A stretch of DNA of 64,000 nt from Acidobacteriota bacterium (GTDB lineage Bacteria > Acidobacteriota > UBA6911 > JACQSX01), in assembly GCA_016211105.1 (NCBI GenBank), contig JACQSX010000023.1:91102-155101 (forward strand), in the 5' to 3' direction. A program made the position numbers and the translations under genes. Numbering within the stretch: position 1 is the stretch's first letter; each line of letters opens with the position of its first letter. The notes beneath the pieces were generated by a model. That model did not search any database, was not told where the DNA came from, and saw nothing but the letters and a program-made list of their open reading frames with translations. Positions 9,218 through 18,801 of the stretch are shown piece after piece.

Positions 9218-10774
9218 CTACTTTCTCAGTTGCAACTCACTTTTCTTGTATTTTTCAAAGTTCTTGGCAAAGCGGGCAGCGAGTTCCTTGGCTTTGGCAT
9301 CGAATGCAACCTTGTCTTTCCAAGTATTTCTTGGCGTCAAGATTTCCGAAGGCACATTGGGGCATTCTGTTGGAATCATCAGGTCGAACACGGGATCGCG
9401 ATCGAATGCCACTGTTTCTAAATCCCCGTTGAGGGCCGCAGTCACCATCGCCCGGGTATAAGGCAGCTTCATGCGCTGCCCCTCTCCATAGCTGCCACCC
9501 GTCCATCCGGTGTTCAGTAAGTAGACATGGCTCTTATGACGTCTGATTCGCTCTCCCAGCATCTCCGCATAACAGGAAGGATGCAACGGCAGGAATGGCG
9601 CGCCAAAGCAGGTGGAGAAAGTTACTTCTGGTTCCGTGACTCCCCGCTCCGTCCCGGCCAGTTTACTGGTGTAGCCATTGAGGAAATAAAACATTGCCTC
9701 ATCGTAGGACAGTTTAGATATTGGAGGCAGCACGCCGAACGCGTCCGCCGCGAGGAACACGATGGTTGATGGATGACGCGCCACCCCGGGAATCCGCGCG
9801 CCGGGGATGAAGTCGATTGGGTAGGCTGCGCGTGTATTCTCAGTGTATTTGGCGCTGTTGTAATCGGCTTCTCGTGTGGTCTCATCCACCATCACGTTTT
9901 CCAGCACGGAACCAAAACGTATTGCCTCCCAGATCTGCGGCTCGTGCTCCCGAGAAAGGCCGATACATTTGGCGTAGCAGCCACCCTCGAAGTTAAAAAT
10001 TCCATCCGGTGACCAGCCATGTTCATCGTCTCCAACCAGAGAACGCCCTGGATCCGCCGAAAGTGTCGTTTTGCCGGTGCCCGAGAGGCCAAAGAAGAGG
10101 GCAACGTCGCCATTTTTGCCAACGTTGGCCGAACAATGCATCGGCATCACCCCTCTTTGCGGCATTAAAAAATTCATCACCGTAAAGATGGATTTCTTCA
10201 TTTCTCCCGCGTAATGCGTCCCGCCAATAAGTACCAGCTTTTCGCGCAGGTTGACGATGATGAAAGCCTCAGAACGGGTGTCGTCGACTTCCGGAATGGC
10301 CTGAAATCCGGGAGCGCAAATTACGGTAAACTCCGGCCTGTAATTATGCAGTTCGTCTGCCGTGGGTCGAATGAACAGTTGGTGAACAAAAAGGTTCTGC
10401 CAGGAGAATTCGTTGATGAAGCGAACGGCGAGACGATAATTTGGGTCGGCTCCGGCAAAACCATCAAAAACAAACACTTCGCGCGGCTCCAGATAAACCA
10501 ACATTTTCCCCGCCAACCCCTCAAACGCTTCTGGTCGGATTGGGTAGTTGATTTCCCCCCACCAGATATCTTCACGCGTCGTTTCCTCCTCGACGATGAA
10601 TTTGTCTTTGGGAGACCGCCCCGTATATTTACCCGTCAAGACGCTGATCGCGCCTCTGCCAGAAAGGCTGCCCTGGCCCGAGCGAATCGAATCTTCAGCC
10701 AGCGCCGAGGGAGAAAGATTCCGAAAAACCTTTTTGAAGCGCTTCAAATCTATCATTGCTTTTGAATTTGCCAT
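9218..10774 (-). CDS. pckA: Phosphoenolpyruvate carboxykinase (ATP)
   Basis: It catalyses oxaloacetate + ATP to phosphoenolpyruvate + CO2 + ADP, the entry step of gluconeogenesis. It is 518 residues, normal for the ATP-dependent enzyme. Landmarks seen: TGRSPKDKF near residue 51, [11 protein letters not shown] (lysine and histidine ligands of Mn2+) near residue 185, kinase-1a P-loop [11 protein letters not shown] near 229, and kinase-2 VGDDEHGW near 247. The start ATG follows AAGGCGG. The 263-bp gap upstream probably holds its promoter; I could not pick out convincing -35/-10 boxes. Confidence 0.97.
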   Translation of the reverse strand: MANSKAMIDLKRFKKVFRNLSPSALAEDSIRSGQGSLSGRGAISVLTGKYTGRSPKDKFIVEEETTREDIWWGEINYPIRPEAFEGLAGKMLVYLEPREVFVFDGFAGADPNYRLAVRFINEFSWQNLFVHQLFIRPTADELHNYRPEFTVICAPGFQAIPEVDDTRSEAFIIVNLREKLVLIGGTHYAGEMKKSIFTVMNFLMPQRGVMPMHCSANVGKNGDVALFFGLSGTGKTTLSADPGRSLVGDDEHGWSPDGIFNFEGGCYAKCIGLSREHEPQIWEAIRFGSVLENVMVDETTREADYNSAKYTENTRAAYPIDFIPGARIPGVARHPSTIVFLAADAFGVLPPISKLSYDEAMFYFLNGYTSKLAGTERGVTEPEVTFSTCFGAPFLPLHPSCYAEMLGERIRRHKSHVYLLNTGWTGGSYGEGQRMKLPYTRAMVTAALNGDLETVAFDRDPVFDLMIPTECPNVPSEILTPRNTWKDKVAFDAKAKELAARFAKNFEKYKKSELQLRK

Positions 10775-11037
10775 GGTATGCCGCCTTATGGATTGCCTCT
10801 GCTCGCCACCATTGTATGCTCAAGAGAAACAGAAAGCCGTTATTTTGCATAGGTACGCGCGCAAGTTGCAAGCCCAAATCTAGTTGTCCAGGTTTCGGCG
10901 TGTCAGACGACGGATCTTAGCGGTCGCGTTAAAAGAAGGATCTGAAGATTGCCGGAGCACAAGAGACTTCCGTTACCCGTCTTTTATCTCCTCTCCGTAG
11001 CGCGTCCCGATTCCCTGCCTCTAAAGGCGGCCACCGT

Positions 11038-12411
11038 TTAAGCAAACTTATCCCGCAGCCGGTTGAATTCTGCGAGTAAACCGGGGCTGAATTCGACTGG
11101 GTAAGTTTCGGCATCCCGTAAGCGCTTGACCTTGTCCGGCAGACGCGTTAGGTGCTCGCGCGCGTATTCCTGGATTTGCTTAACGGTAGGCAAGGACGAG
11201 AGCTGCCTCCCCCCCTGGACCATGGGTTGCAGCAGGACCGGGCCCGAGGCTGGCTCTGTATCGATGATGATCTGATCTTTCACATATCGCTCTCTTTGGA
11301 GAATTCGGACCACCTGTTTGGAAAACGGATAGGTTGCCTTATCCACGCTTGCTTTCATCGTGGGGATCCGTTTTCCTCCAGCGATACGCTCGGCCAGCTT
11401 ATAAACGAGGTTCACGCTGGGCGCGTCGGAAGAAATCACTAAATCAGTTCCCACGCCAAAACTGTCGATGGGTAGGTTGAGACGCGTGAGTTCCAGAATT
11501 TTTTGCTCATTCAGATCGCCGCTGGCAACAATTCGGGTCTCGGTGTGATCCGCCTCGTCAAGAATCCGTCGAACACGTGGCGCCAGGTCCGCAAGATCTC
11601 CGCTATCTAGGCGGACTCCGGGAATTTTCGACGGAAGGCGCGCCACCAGTCGCGCCGCCTGAATGGTGTCATACGTGTCCAGCAACATAATCGTGTCGTC
11701 TGGGAAGATCTGGCGAAAGCTCTCAAAGGCGGCAATTTCCGAATCAAATTGCATTACCCAGGAGTGGGCCATGGTGCCAACAACGGGGATCCCCCATTGC
11801 TGACCCGCCAGTACATTAGAGGTTCCCGAGCATCCCCCGATGAAACAGGCGCGCGCGGCCAGCAAACCAGCCTGCGGCCCATGAGCGCGCCGTGTTCCGA
11901 AATCGACAACCGCTTTCGACCCGGCCGCTAATTTAAGACGCGCCGCCTTCGTGGCGACCATGGTCTGGTAACTTAAGATGGAGAGCAAATAAGTCTCCAG
12001 GATCTGTACCATGGGGGCTGGCGCCTTTACCCGTACAATGGGCTCCTGGGGGAAAAAGGGCGTTCCCTCGGGCATCGCCCAGACATCTCCGCAAAATTGG
12101 AATTTCGCCAAGTAATCGAAGAACGCCTCGCTTACACGCGAGAACACCGGAAGGCGCCTTAAATAGAGAAGCTGATCCTCGGAGAAACTGACGGCTTGAA
12201 GGTACTCAATCGCTTGTTCCAGACCCGCGGCAAGGAGGAAGGAGCGATTTGGCGGCAGACGACGGCAAAAAATTTCGAAGGTGGAATCCTCTATGATGCC
12301 ATGCTCCAGATAGGCCGCCGCCATGGTCAGCTCGTACAAATCGGTTAGCAAACCCAGATTCGAGCGAGTGAGAAAACCCCTGGAGGTGCTCTTACAGCTT
12401 AGCTTTTCCAT
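11038..12411 (-). CDS. pncB: Nicotinate phosphoribosyltransferase
   Basis: This Preiss-Handler pathway enzyme makes nicotinate mononucleotide from nicotinate and PRPP. It is 457 residues, like the clade resembling B. subtilis YueK. Typical features are LLTDLYELTMAAAYLEHG at the N-terminus, DFGTRRAHG around residue 168, MAHSWVMQF about residue 215, and the phosphate-binding segment VRLDSGDLADL near 265. The gene lies about 85 bp downstream of purB in the same direction. Its pathway partner NAD synthetase is at 49719-51527 in this window, so both early and final steps of NAD salvage are encoded here. Confidence 0.94.
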   Translation of the reverse strand: MEKLSCKSTSRGFLTRSNLGLLTDLYELTMAAAYLEHGIIEDSTFEIFCRRLPPNRSFLLAAGLEQAIEYLQAVSFSEDQLLYLRRLPVFSRVSEAFFDYLAKFQFCGDVWAMPEGTPFFPQEPIVRVKAPAPMVQILETYLLSILSYQTMVATKAARLKLAAGSKAVVDFGTRRAHGPQAGLLAARACFIGGCSGTSNVLAGQQWGIPVVGTMAHSWVMQFDSEIAAFESFRQIFPDDTIMLLDTYDTIQAARLVARLPSKIPGVRLDSGDLADLAPRVRRILDEADHTETRIVASGDLNEQKILELTRLNLPIDSFGVGTDLVISSDAPSVNLVYKLAERIAGGKRIPTMKASVDKATYPFSKQVVRILQRERYVKDQIIIDTEPASGPVLLQPMVQGGRQLSSLPTVKQIQEYAREHLTRLPDKVKRLRDAETYPVEFSPGLLAEFNRLRDKFA

Positions 12412-12470
12412 TTCAAATCAAGATCATTTAAGGGACGTCCTTGGCGGAAAGCCGGGGCGGAAATAAAGCT

Positions 12471-12505
12471 TTCCGACTCCCACTCCTGCCTTCTGCTTAC
12501 TGCTT
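12471..12505. repeat. 7-nt periodic repeat array overlapping the end of purB
   Basis: Five consecutive heptads read on the minus strand AAGCAGT, AAGCAGA, AGGCAGG, AGTGGGA, GTCGGAA. The array begins inside the last codons of purB (stop at 12497-12499) and extends into the gap before pncB. The same heptad periodicity, with different base composition, recurs at 27720-27754, 27844-27892 and 45303-45351. Confidence 0.55.
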
Positions 12506-13828
12506 GTAGATCTCCGAAACCGTCCCGTCGGCGCCCGGACCGAACACTCGCTCGTAGATGCGATCGACGTTGCGGAGGTAATATTCCAGGTTGAAAATTC
12601 GGTCGATTTCTGCAGCGGCAAGCCGCGCAGAGATATCGGGATCTTGCTTCACCAATTCCTGAAAATCCAGCTTTGCATCCCAGGACTTCAATGCATTGCG
12701 CTGCACCCACCGATAAGCATTGTCGCGCAGCACCCCTTTTCGCGTCAGTTCGAGAAGAAGAGGGCCCGAGTAAATGCTGCCGCGGGAAAGCCCAAAATTT
12801 TCCATCATCTTTGCTTCGTTAACCTGCAAATCGGCCAGCACGCGGTCTAACTGTCGTGTCAGGTACTGCGCCAGCGTCGTAGCATCCGGGAAAATCACGC
12901 GCTCGGCAGACGAATGTGAAATGTCCCGTTCATGCCACAGGATGATATTCTCAAGCGCGGTCACCAGGAATCCTCGCAAGACGCGGCTCAATCCGCTGAT
13001 CTGCTCGCAACTGACCGGATTCCTCTTGTGCGGCATGGCGGAAGAGCCCTTCTGTTTTTCGCCGAAAGGTTCTTGCACTTCCCCCACCTCGGTGCGCTGC
13101 AGATGCCGAATCTCTGTGGCAATCTTGTCATAGGTGGAGCCGAGGATCGCCAGGCTGGCCAGGAACTCCGCGTGTCGATCCCGCTGCAGTATCTGGGAGC
13201 TGACGTCGGCAAAATCGATCCCCAGCCTCCTGCATACGCGCTCCTCCAAATCCGGATCCAGGTGTGCAAACACACCCACCGTTCCGGAAAGTTTGCCGCA
13301 GCAGACCGCCTTCGTGGCTGCGTCGAAGCGCCGCAAGTTTCTGCGCATCTCCGAATACCAAAGCACGAATTTCAATCCAAGCGTCGTAGGCTCGGCATGC
13401 ATCCCATGAGTGCGCCCAATCATTGCGGTCTTGCGGTAGCGCTCTGCTTGCGAGTGTAGGGTCTCCAGCAGGCTCTCGATCTCACCACGAATTAAGGCGG
13501 CTGCTTCCTTAAACTGCAGTGCTTGAGCGGTATCGACGACATCTGTGGAAGTGAGGCCTAAATGGATGTAACGAGACGCCTCTCCCACATTTTCTGCCAC
13601 CGATGTTAGAAACGCGATCACATCATGCTTCACTTCGCGTTCGATCTCCAGGATTCGGGAGACGGAGAAGCGAGCTTTTTGCTTGATTCGGGCCAACGCC
13701 TGGGCGGGGATTTCCTCGCGCGCAGCGAGTTCTTCGCAGACAGCAATTTCGACGTCCAGCCACTTCTGGAACTTGTTTTCATCTGACCAGACACGCTGCA
13801 TCTCAGGCAGTGTATAGCGTGGTATCAT
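12497..13828 (-). CDS. purB: Adenylosuccinate lyase
   Basis: It cleaves SAICAR and adenylosuccinate with release of fumarate in purine biosynthesis. It is 443 residues, usual length. Signatures: THLG-type N-terminal segment YIHLGLTSTDVVDTA, the active-site histidine in GRTHGMHAEPT near residue 141, and the flexible signature loop KGSSAMPHKRNPV near 260-272 with the catalytic serine. Its ATG overlaps the stop of the upstream MBL-fold gene by four bases (ATGA), indicating translational coupling. The last codons run into a heptad repeat array. Confidence 0.96.
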   Translation of the reverse strand: MIPRYTLPEMQRVWSDENKFQKWLDVEIAVCEELAAREEIPAQALARIKQKARFSVSRILEIEREVKHDVIAFLTSVAENVGEASRYIHLGLTSTDVVDTAQALQFKEAAALIRGEIESLLETLHSQAERYRKTAMIGRTHGMHAEPTTLGLKFVLWYSEMRRNLRRFDAATKAVCCGKLSGTVGVFAHLDPDLEERVCRRLGIDFADVSSQILQRDRHAEFLASLAILGSTYDKIATEIRHLQRTEVGEVQEPFGEKQKGSSAMPHKRNPVSCEQISGLSRVLRGFLVTALENIILWHERDISHSSAERVIFPDATTLAQYLTRQLDRVLADLQVNEAKMMENFGLSRGSIYSGPLLLELTRKGVLRDNAYRWVQRNALKSWDAKLDFQELVKQDPDISARLAAAEIDRIFNLEYYLRNVDRIYERVFGPGADGTVSEIYKQ

Positions 13829-14616
13829 CCGAGGGATATCGATTCCGTACGCAAATCCTGGGCAGCCATGTGAAGTTGAGAGCCAAACAACAAGCGGTCG
13901 GGTCGGGCACGCAGCGCGCGTTCCGCTGAAAGACGGGCGATGTCTGGATGGTTGTTCACGCGGCTGATGTGCGCCAGTACAATGTATTCAGCGTTTCCAT
14001 CGTAGTGGCTAGCGAGAAAACCTGCGGCAGCGCTGTTGGACAGATGCCCCTGGTTGCTCATAAGTCGTTGTTTGATGACTTGAGGATAGGGACCCGCCCT
14101 CAGCATTTCTACATCATGGTTGGATTCCAAGATCAGGCAGTGGCTCCCTCGGATTTGTTCACAGATGGAAGGCGTCACCTCTCCGAGGTCGATGAGCAGG
14201 GCGACCTTGATTCCTTCAACAATCACCACAAAACCCACGGGTTCGCATGCGTCGTGGGGTACCGTAATCGGGAAAACAACAAAATCTTGAAAGTAAATCG
14301 GATTTCCCGCCTGCATCGTTTCCAGCCGGGATCTGAGATTCTCTTGGACTTTTACAGCGCTCCTGGTTCCCGCCGTCATAAAAACGGGAATGCAAAAATC
14401 CTTGCAAAAGCCGCCTAGTCCGAGCGTGTGGTCGGTGTGTTCATGGGAGACAAAAATGGCGTCGATGGTTTCTGGAGCGGCATGAACTTGGCTGAGCCGA
14501 TCAACAATTTCTTTCTTGCTGAATCCGATATCAAACAATACTCGAGTGCGGGAGCTGGAGATCAGCGCAGCGTTGCCCGAACTCCCGCTTCCCAAGATAT
14601 TGATAATCACGCCCAC
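13825..14616 (-). CDS. MBL-fold metallohydrolase, YycJ/WalJ-like
   Basis: This cytoplasmic metallo-beta-lactamase-fold protein of 263 residues resembles the YycJ/WalJ subgroup, which begins with an LGSGSSGNA motif. That motif is present at residues 8-16 (ILGSGSSGNAAL). The metal site HxHxDH is seen as SHEHTDH at about residues 57-63, and LESNHD near 160 supplies a further ligand region. WalJ members are single-strand DNA exonucleases linked to cell-wall stress or mutagenesis; whether this protein shares that role is inference. It is coupled to purB by a four-base overlap and is divergent from rlmN. Confidence 0.8.
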   Translation of the reverse strand: MGVIINILGSGSSGNAALISSSRTRVLFDIGFSKKEIVDRLSQVHAAPETIDAIFVSHEHTDHTLGLGGFCKDFCIPVFMTAGTRSAVKVQENLRSRLETMQAGNPIYFQDFVVFPITVPHDACEPVGFVVIVEGIKVALLIDLGEVTPSICEQIRGSHCLILESNHDVEMLRAGPYPQVIKQRLMSNQGHLSNSAAAGFLASHYDGNAEYIVLAHISRVNNHPDIARLSAERALRARPDRLLFGSQLHMAAQDLRTESISLG

Positions 14617-14837
14617 GTGCCCGGACCCCTTTTAAATCGACAAGTTGTTTCCAGAATTGAGGCAAGTTTCTACTGCAAACAGGGCGGGATCCAGAACCGC
14701 GGGGATCCACCCTTCTAAACTGTCGCGCCAGCCCCCTCGACACCTACACTGATAACACACGACTCCAAGCTGCGCAACAACGTTCCCTGCGGAAGTGGTA
14801 CGATGAAAATAGCAGAAGGGGTGAGCGAAACGAGATC

Positions 14838-15881
14838 ATGGCGCTGAAAACAGAGAAGTCGCAAGAAAATTTAATCGGGATGACTCAGCAAGAACTGACT
14901 GAGCTGGCCGAGGAAATGGGAGAGCCTGCTTACCGCGGGCTTCAACTCTATCACTCCATTTACGCAAAACGGATCTTTGATTTTGCGCTGGCGACGGATC
15001 TGCCGATCCCCTTTCGCAGGCGGCTGGCGGAAAACTTTAAGCCGGCTCTCCCTGTGATGCATTCACACCAGGTGTCCAACGATGGAACGGTGAAGTTACT
15101 CTTATCGTTGCAAGATGGCGAGAAGATCGAATGCGTTTATATCCCCGAACGGCGTCGCGACACACTGTGTATCTCCAGCCAAGCAGGGTGCGCCGCGGGG
15201 TGCGCTTTTTGCGCTACCGGGGAAATGGGGCTGCGTCGTAATCTGACCGCCGGAGAAATTGTCGGCCAGCTGCTTTTCGCCATTGACTTCGGAATGATGC
15301 AAAACCGCTCTTTCAATATCGTGATGATGGGCATGGGCGAGCCGCTGCATAACTTTGACGAGGTAATGCGCTCGGTACAAATTCTTTGTGACCCGGTGGG
15401 AATGGGGATCTCGCATCGTAGGATTACGCTTTCGACGAGTGGCGTGGTTTCTGGCATGGAAAGGCTGTCGCGCCAGCCGATCATCCCCAATCTTGCCGTT
15501 TCGTTGAACGCCACTACCGACAAGACGCGCTCAGAGATTATGCCCATCAACCAAAAGTGGAATATCAAAGCCTTGATCGACGCTTGCCAGAAATTTCCTC
15601 TCGACTCCAGGCGCCGCATCACTTTTGAGTACGTGCTCCTGGCAGGGGTGAATGATTCCGATGAGGACGCCCGGCGGCTGGCGAGATTACTCCAGGGTCT
15701 GCGAGCCAAGGTTAACCTGATCGCCTGGAACTTCAGTCCTGGTTTGGGCTTCCAAACTCCGAGCCCGCAGCGGGTAAGCTGCTTCAAGGCCATTTTAGAC
15801 GGGAAGCATCTGTCTGCCTTCCAGCGAAGGCCGCGAGGCCTTGATATTTACGCGGCATGCGGCCAACTTGCCCTCCAGTGA
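14838..15881 (+). CDS. rlmN: 23S rRNA (adenine2503-C2)/tRNA-A37 dual methyltransferase RlmN
   Basis: This radical SAM enzyme methylates C2 of A2503 in 23S rRNA and A37 in some tRNAs. The protein is 347 residues. The radical-SAM cluster motif CxxxCxxC is at residues 118-125 (CAAGCAFC). The resolving cysteine is near the C-terminus in YAACGQLA, residue 341. The LTAGEIVGQ and VVMMGMGEPLHNFD motifs are also intact. The 221-bp divergent gap with the MBL gene should carry both promoters. No anomalies. Confidence 0.95.
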   Translation: MALKTEKSQENLIGMTQQELTELAEEMGEPAYRGLQLYHSIYAKRIFDFALATDLPIPFRRRLAENFKPALPVMHSHQVSNDGTVKLLLSLQDGEKIECVYIPERRRDTLCISSQAGCAAGCAFCATGEMGLRRNLTAGEIVGQLLFAIDFGMMQNRSFNIVMMGMGEPLHNFDEVMRSVQILCDPVGMGISHRRITLSTSGVVSGMERLSRQPIIPNLAVSLNATTDKTRSEIMPINQKWNIKALIDACQKFPLDSRRRITFEYVLLAGVNDSDEDARRLARLLQGLRAKVNLIAWNFSPGLGFQTPSPQRVSCFKAILDGKHLSAFQRRPRGLDIYAACGQLALQ

Positions 15882-15989
15882 AAAATCGTCCGCCTCCTAC
15901 CTCCGTCTGACAGGAGGGTGAGACTTTGAAGACGGGGACTTGCGCTTTTCTTTTCTCTGTTATCATGAAAGCAAATGCCGAGGGTGGTT

Positions 15990-17048
15990 ATGAAGAAATG
16001 GATGCTGTTCTTTTCGTTATTCTTTATCGTATCCTTGCCTGGTTCCGCTCTGGCCGAATCGACCCCGGAACTGATGTTTCTCCTGCAGGTTAGTACTACC
16101 GCGGCTCCGACCATTACCAGTCTTAATCCCTCGTCTACTGCTGCCGGTGGTCCTTCCTTCAGCCTAGCGGTCAGCGGCACAAATTTCATCAATGGCTCCA
16201 CCATAAGGTGGAACAACTCGCCTCGCCCAACAGCATTGGTCAGCAGCAGTCAATTGATTGCTTTCATTCCAGCTTCCGACATCGCGCTGCCAGGCACGGC
16301 CATCATTACCGTAATCCATCCAGACGGGACAACCTCCAACGGAACCACATTCACAACCATCGAGACCGCTCTCTTGTTCGCTCAAATCGCGGAAGGGAAA
16401 GCTCCGGGGGGACTATTCAAGACGGTTTTGGTCGTTTTAAATCCCAACGACAAGCCGGTAGCGGTTTCAGTCGAGTTTTTCATCTCTCCCTCGGGAGCCC
16501 CTTTCCCGATAGATATCGGAATTGGAAGTTTGATCAGCGCCTTCGAAGTAACGGTTTCCGGCAAATCTCAAGTTCAAATTACAACGGCCGGCACTCGACC
16601 CACTGCAGATCCCGGTTGGGCACGGGTAAGATCGAAGGATCGCTTTGGCGCACTGGTGATCTATCAATTTTTCAATGATTCGGGAGCTTTTGTTACTGAA
16701 GCAGGCGTTGCCCCTTCTCCATTGGCCCAGAACTTTATTGCCACAGCCGAACTCAGAGATGGCTTTGAAAGTGGTTTGGCATTGGTCAATCCCGCGGAGT
16801 CGGGAATTGCGGCCGCAACGCTGCGGTTACGGGATCAGTTCGGGAACGTTTTGGGCACGGCCAGCATACAGCTCGGCCCCAGGCAGCACACGGCACAGTT
16901 TCTGCACGAGCTGTTTCCTGCCGCCCTGATCCCTGTTGGATTTGAGGGGACGATCGAGGTCAACACCAACTTAGCGCTTGCGGCGACGACTTTGCGCACG
17001 CTCCGGGGGCTACAAACTTCCACCTTACCGATTGTAGTAGTTCCTTGA
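15990..17048 (+). CDS. Exported protein with an IPT/TIG-like immunoglobulin domain
   Basis: The start at 15990 is chosen because GAGGGTGG lies just before this ATG and because it gives a clean signal peptide (MKKWMLFFSLFFIVSLPGSALA); an in-frame ATG 15 bases upstream is less likely. Residues about 30-110 match an IPT/TIG beta-sandwich (PTITSLNPSSTAAGGPSFSL, then ITVIHPDGTTSNG). The rest has a repeat-like beta-rich region with FKTVLVVLNPNDKPVAV and FESGLALVNPAESGIAA, suggestive of a second pair of sandwich domains. It is probably a cell-surface or secreted adhesion-like protein. Function unknown. Confidence 0.75.
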   Translation: MKKWMLFFSLFFIVSLPGSALAESTPELMFLLQVSTTAAPTITSLNPSSTAAGGPSFSLAVSGTNFINGSTIRWNNSPRPTALVSSSQLIAFIPASDIALPGTAIITVIHPDGTTSNGTTFTTIETALLFAQIAEGKAPGGLFKTVLVVLNPNDKPVAVSVEFFISPSGAPFPIDIGIGSLISAFEVTVSGKSQVQITTAGTRPTADPGWARVRSKDRFGALVIYQFFNDSGAFVTEAGVAPSPLAQNFIATAELRDGFESGLALVNPAESGIAAATLRLRDQFGNVLGTASIQLGPRQHTAQFLHELFPAALIPVGFEGTIEVNTNLALAATTLRTLRGLQTSTLPIVVVP

Positions 17049-17111
17049 TGGTTCTCAAGAAACGTAGGTAACGGCTGCCGGAGCACGCAGTTTCAAATTT
17101 TTGCCCTGCTC

Positions 17112-17936
17112 CTACCTGGCTCTGTGCAATGTGATAACTACGATTTCCGGGGGGCACAAGAACCGTAGCGGTAAGAATGTAGTTCCCACGCCTCGGGTGA
17201 TGAATAATTGGATATTCCCAAATTTGAAAAGGCCGGAGGCATAATGCCGGCCAAGCCGGGTACGCGTCGTTACGGCGCCCACAACGGGAAGGCGAACCTG
17301 ACCCCCATGAGTGTGGCCGGCCAGAATTAAGTCCGCCTTGCTGGCAGGACCCCATAGGATGACGTCTGGAGAGTGTGCCAGCAGAATGTCACAGTCCGGC
17401 AACCCCACGCCTCGCTCATCTTGAAAGCGCTGCAAGCTGCGCTCCAGTCCGGCTGTCGAGTACGGGTAAAAAGCCCCGGCGATTCCCAGTGTGCCTTGGC
17501 CGCGTTTCAAAATCTCGCGCTCGTTTCGCAATACGCGGATACCCATCGCTTCGACATCTCGCACCATCTGTGTGGTATCAACATTGCCATTGACCGCATA
17601 GACTTGCGGGAATTTTTCAAAGGCGACCAGCAACCGGGACAGTTGACTCATCGCCGTCTTCTCATCGTAATAAAGATCCTTGAAATCCCCCGCGATCAGA
17701 AGTAAGTCGGCAGGGATGCTTTCCATGCGATCCTGGAGCTGTTGAGTGAAAGCAGAATCTTCCGTCAGGTGAAGGTCGGAGATCAGTAGGATCCGAAAGC
17801 CCTCGAAGTCAGGATGGAGGCGAGCCAGGACAATTTCCTGGTGATTTACTTCCAAGTGCCGCGACTCACGATAGGCAAAGACCGACCACAGCGCGGCCAG
17901 AAGAACCAACAGCAGTAACAGTAATCGTTTCCACAT
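17112..17936 (-). CDS. Membrane-anchored metallophosphoesterase, YkuE/YaeI-like
   Basis: This 274-residue protein has an N-terminal membrane anchor (about residues 3-21). The calcineurin-like phosphoesterase motifs follow in order: LISDLHL (DxH), IAGDFKDL (GDxxD), NGNVDT (GN[H/D]), LLAHSPD (H) and LAGHTHGGQ (GHxH). The arrangement is that of the YkuE/YaeI family, some of which hydrolyse lipid-A precursors (UDP-diacylglucosamine in LpxG). Substrate cannot be assigned here. It lies in the same direction as, and 18 bp downstream of, an ABC exporter pair, so joint transcription is likely. Confidence 0.85.
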   Translation of the reverse strand: MWKRLLLLLLVLLAALWSVFAYRESRHLEVNHQEIVLARLHPDFEGFRILLISDLHLTEDSAFTQQLQDRMESIPADLLLIAGDFKDLYYDEKTAMSQLSRLLVAFEKFPQVYAVNGNVDTTQMVRDVEAMGIRVLRNEREILKRGQGTLGIAGAFYPYSTAGLERSLQRFQDERGVGLPDCDILLAHSPDVILWGPASKADLILAGHTHGGQVRLPVVGAVTTRTRLGRHYASGLFKFGNIQLFITRGVGTTFLPLRFLCPPEIVVITLHRAR

Positions 17937-17954
17937 GAACCGGGAAAAAGTTCC

Positions 17955-18746
17955 TCAACCCAAATTTCTTCTGAATATCCTCGCCGAGATCAAGAAACAA
18001 ATGGCGTCAAACAGCACCAGTGCAAAGAAGATCAGCCAGATCGGTTGTGCTTGCCAGCCTGGAATGATCATCGCGCGCATGCCGTCAATCGCATAGGTAA
18101 GGGGATTGATCTTTGCCAGCCACGCCAACCAGATCGGCATCAGAGAGACCGGAATCAACGCGCTACTAACAAATACTAAAGGCAGATTGATGAATCCGAC
18201 GATCGCAAAAAACTCCGCGTGGCTGTGCAACAAGAATGCCAGGGCTAATGAGATGAAAGTGACTCCAATACCCAACAACGCCCCCAGCAGATACAGAAGG
18301 ACAATGCCGGCAGCCCCTGTCTCCAGATGGACCTTCATCAAAAGGGCGACCAACAAAATGATCGTCATCTGCATCCAGTTGACTGCATTAACGAACAGGA
18401 AACGACTCATTAGGATGGAATTGCGGGAGATCGGAGCGGCTAATAACTTGTTCAGAAATCCAAGTTCTTTATCCATCAGCAGGGGGATACCGCCCATGAG
18501 CGAATTTCCCACCACGGTTAATGCCAACGCGCTCGCGGTCATGAATGTAGGATAGCTCACATTGCCGAACTGCGATCCCCGAGCCACACGGCTGAAGATA
18601 TTGGCAAACAATGCAAACCAAAGCAAAGGCTGAATAAGGGCGAACATGACGTGGACGGGCTCACGGCTCAAGTGGATAAACCACCGACGCGTTAGCGCGC
18701 CAATCTCTTGAAGGGAATGATTCATCTTTGTCAGTTCTTTATGCAA
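17955..18746 (-). CDS. ABC-2 type transporter permease
   Basis: At 263 residues with six hydrophobic helices, this is the membrane half of an ABC-2 exporter. The family motif region near the C-terminus, LAWLAKINPLTYAIDGMRAMI, is clear, and the N-terminal half contains the LMGGIPLLMDKELGFLNKLLAAPISRNSILMSR coupling region seen in DrrB/NodJ-like permeases. It pairs with the ATPase gene at 18802-19758, about 55 bp upstream. Substrates of this group range from drugs to polysaccharides; the neighbours do not decide which. Confidence 0.88.
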   Translation of the reverse strand: MHKELTKMNHSLQEIGALTRRWFIHLSREPVHVMFALIQPLLWFALFANIFSRVARGSQFGNVSYPTFMTASALALTVVGNSLMGGIPLLMDKELGFLNKLLAAPISRNSILMSRFLFVNAVNWMQMTIILLVALLMKVHLETGAAGIVLLYLLGALLGIGVTFISLALAFLLHSHAEFFAIVGFINLPLVFVSSALIPVSLMPIWLAWLAKINPLTYAIDGMRAMIIPGWQAQPIWLIFFALVLFDAICFLISARIFRRNLG

Positions 18747-18801
18747 TCGAAATGGACTGCGGATCGCCGACCCAATGATCCGCAGCGGATCGTTGAGTCG
18801 G

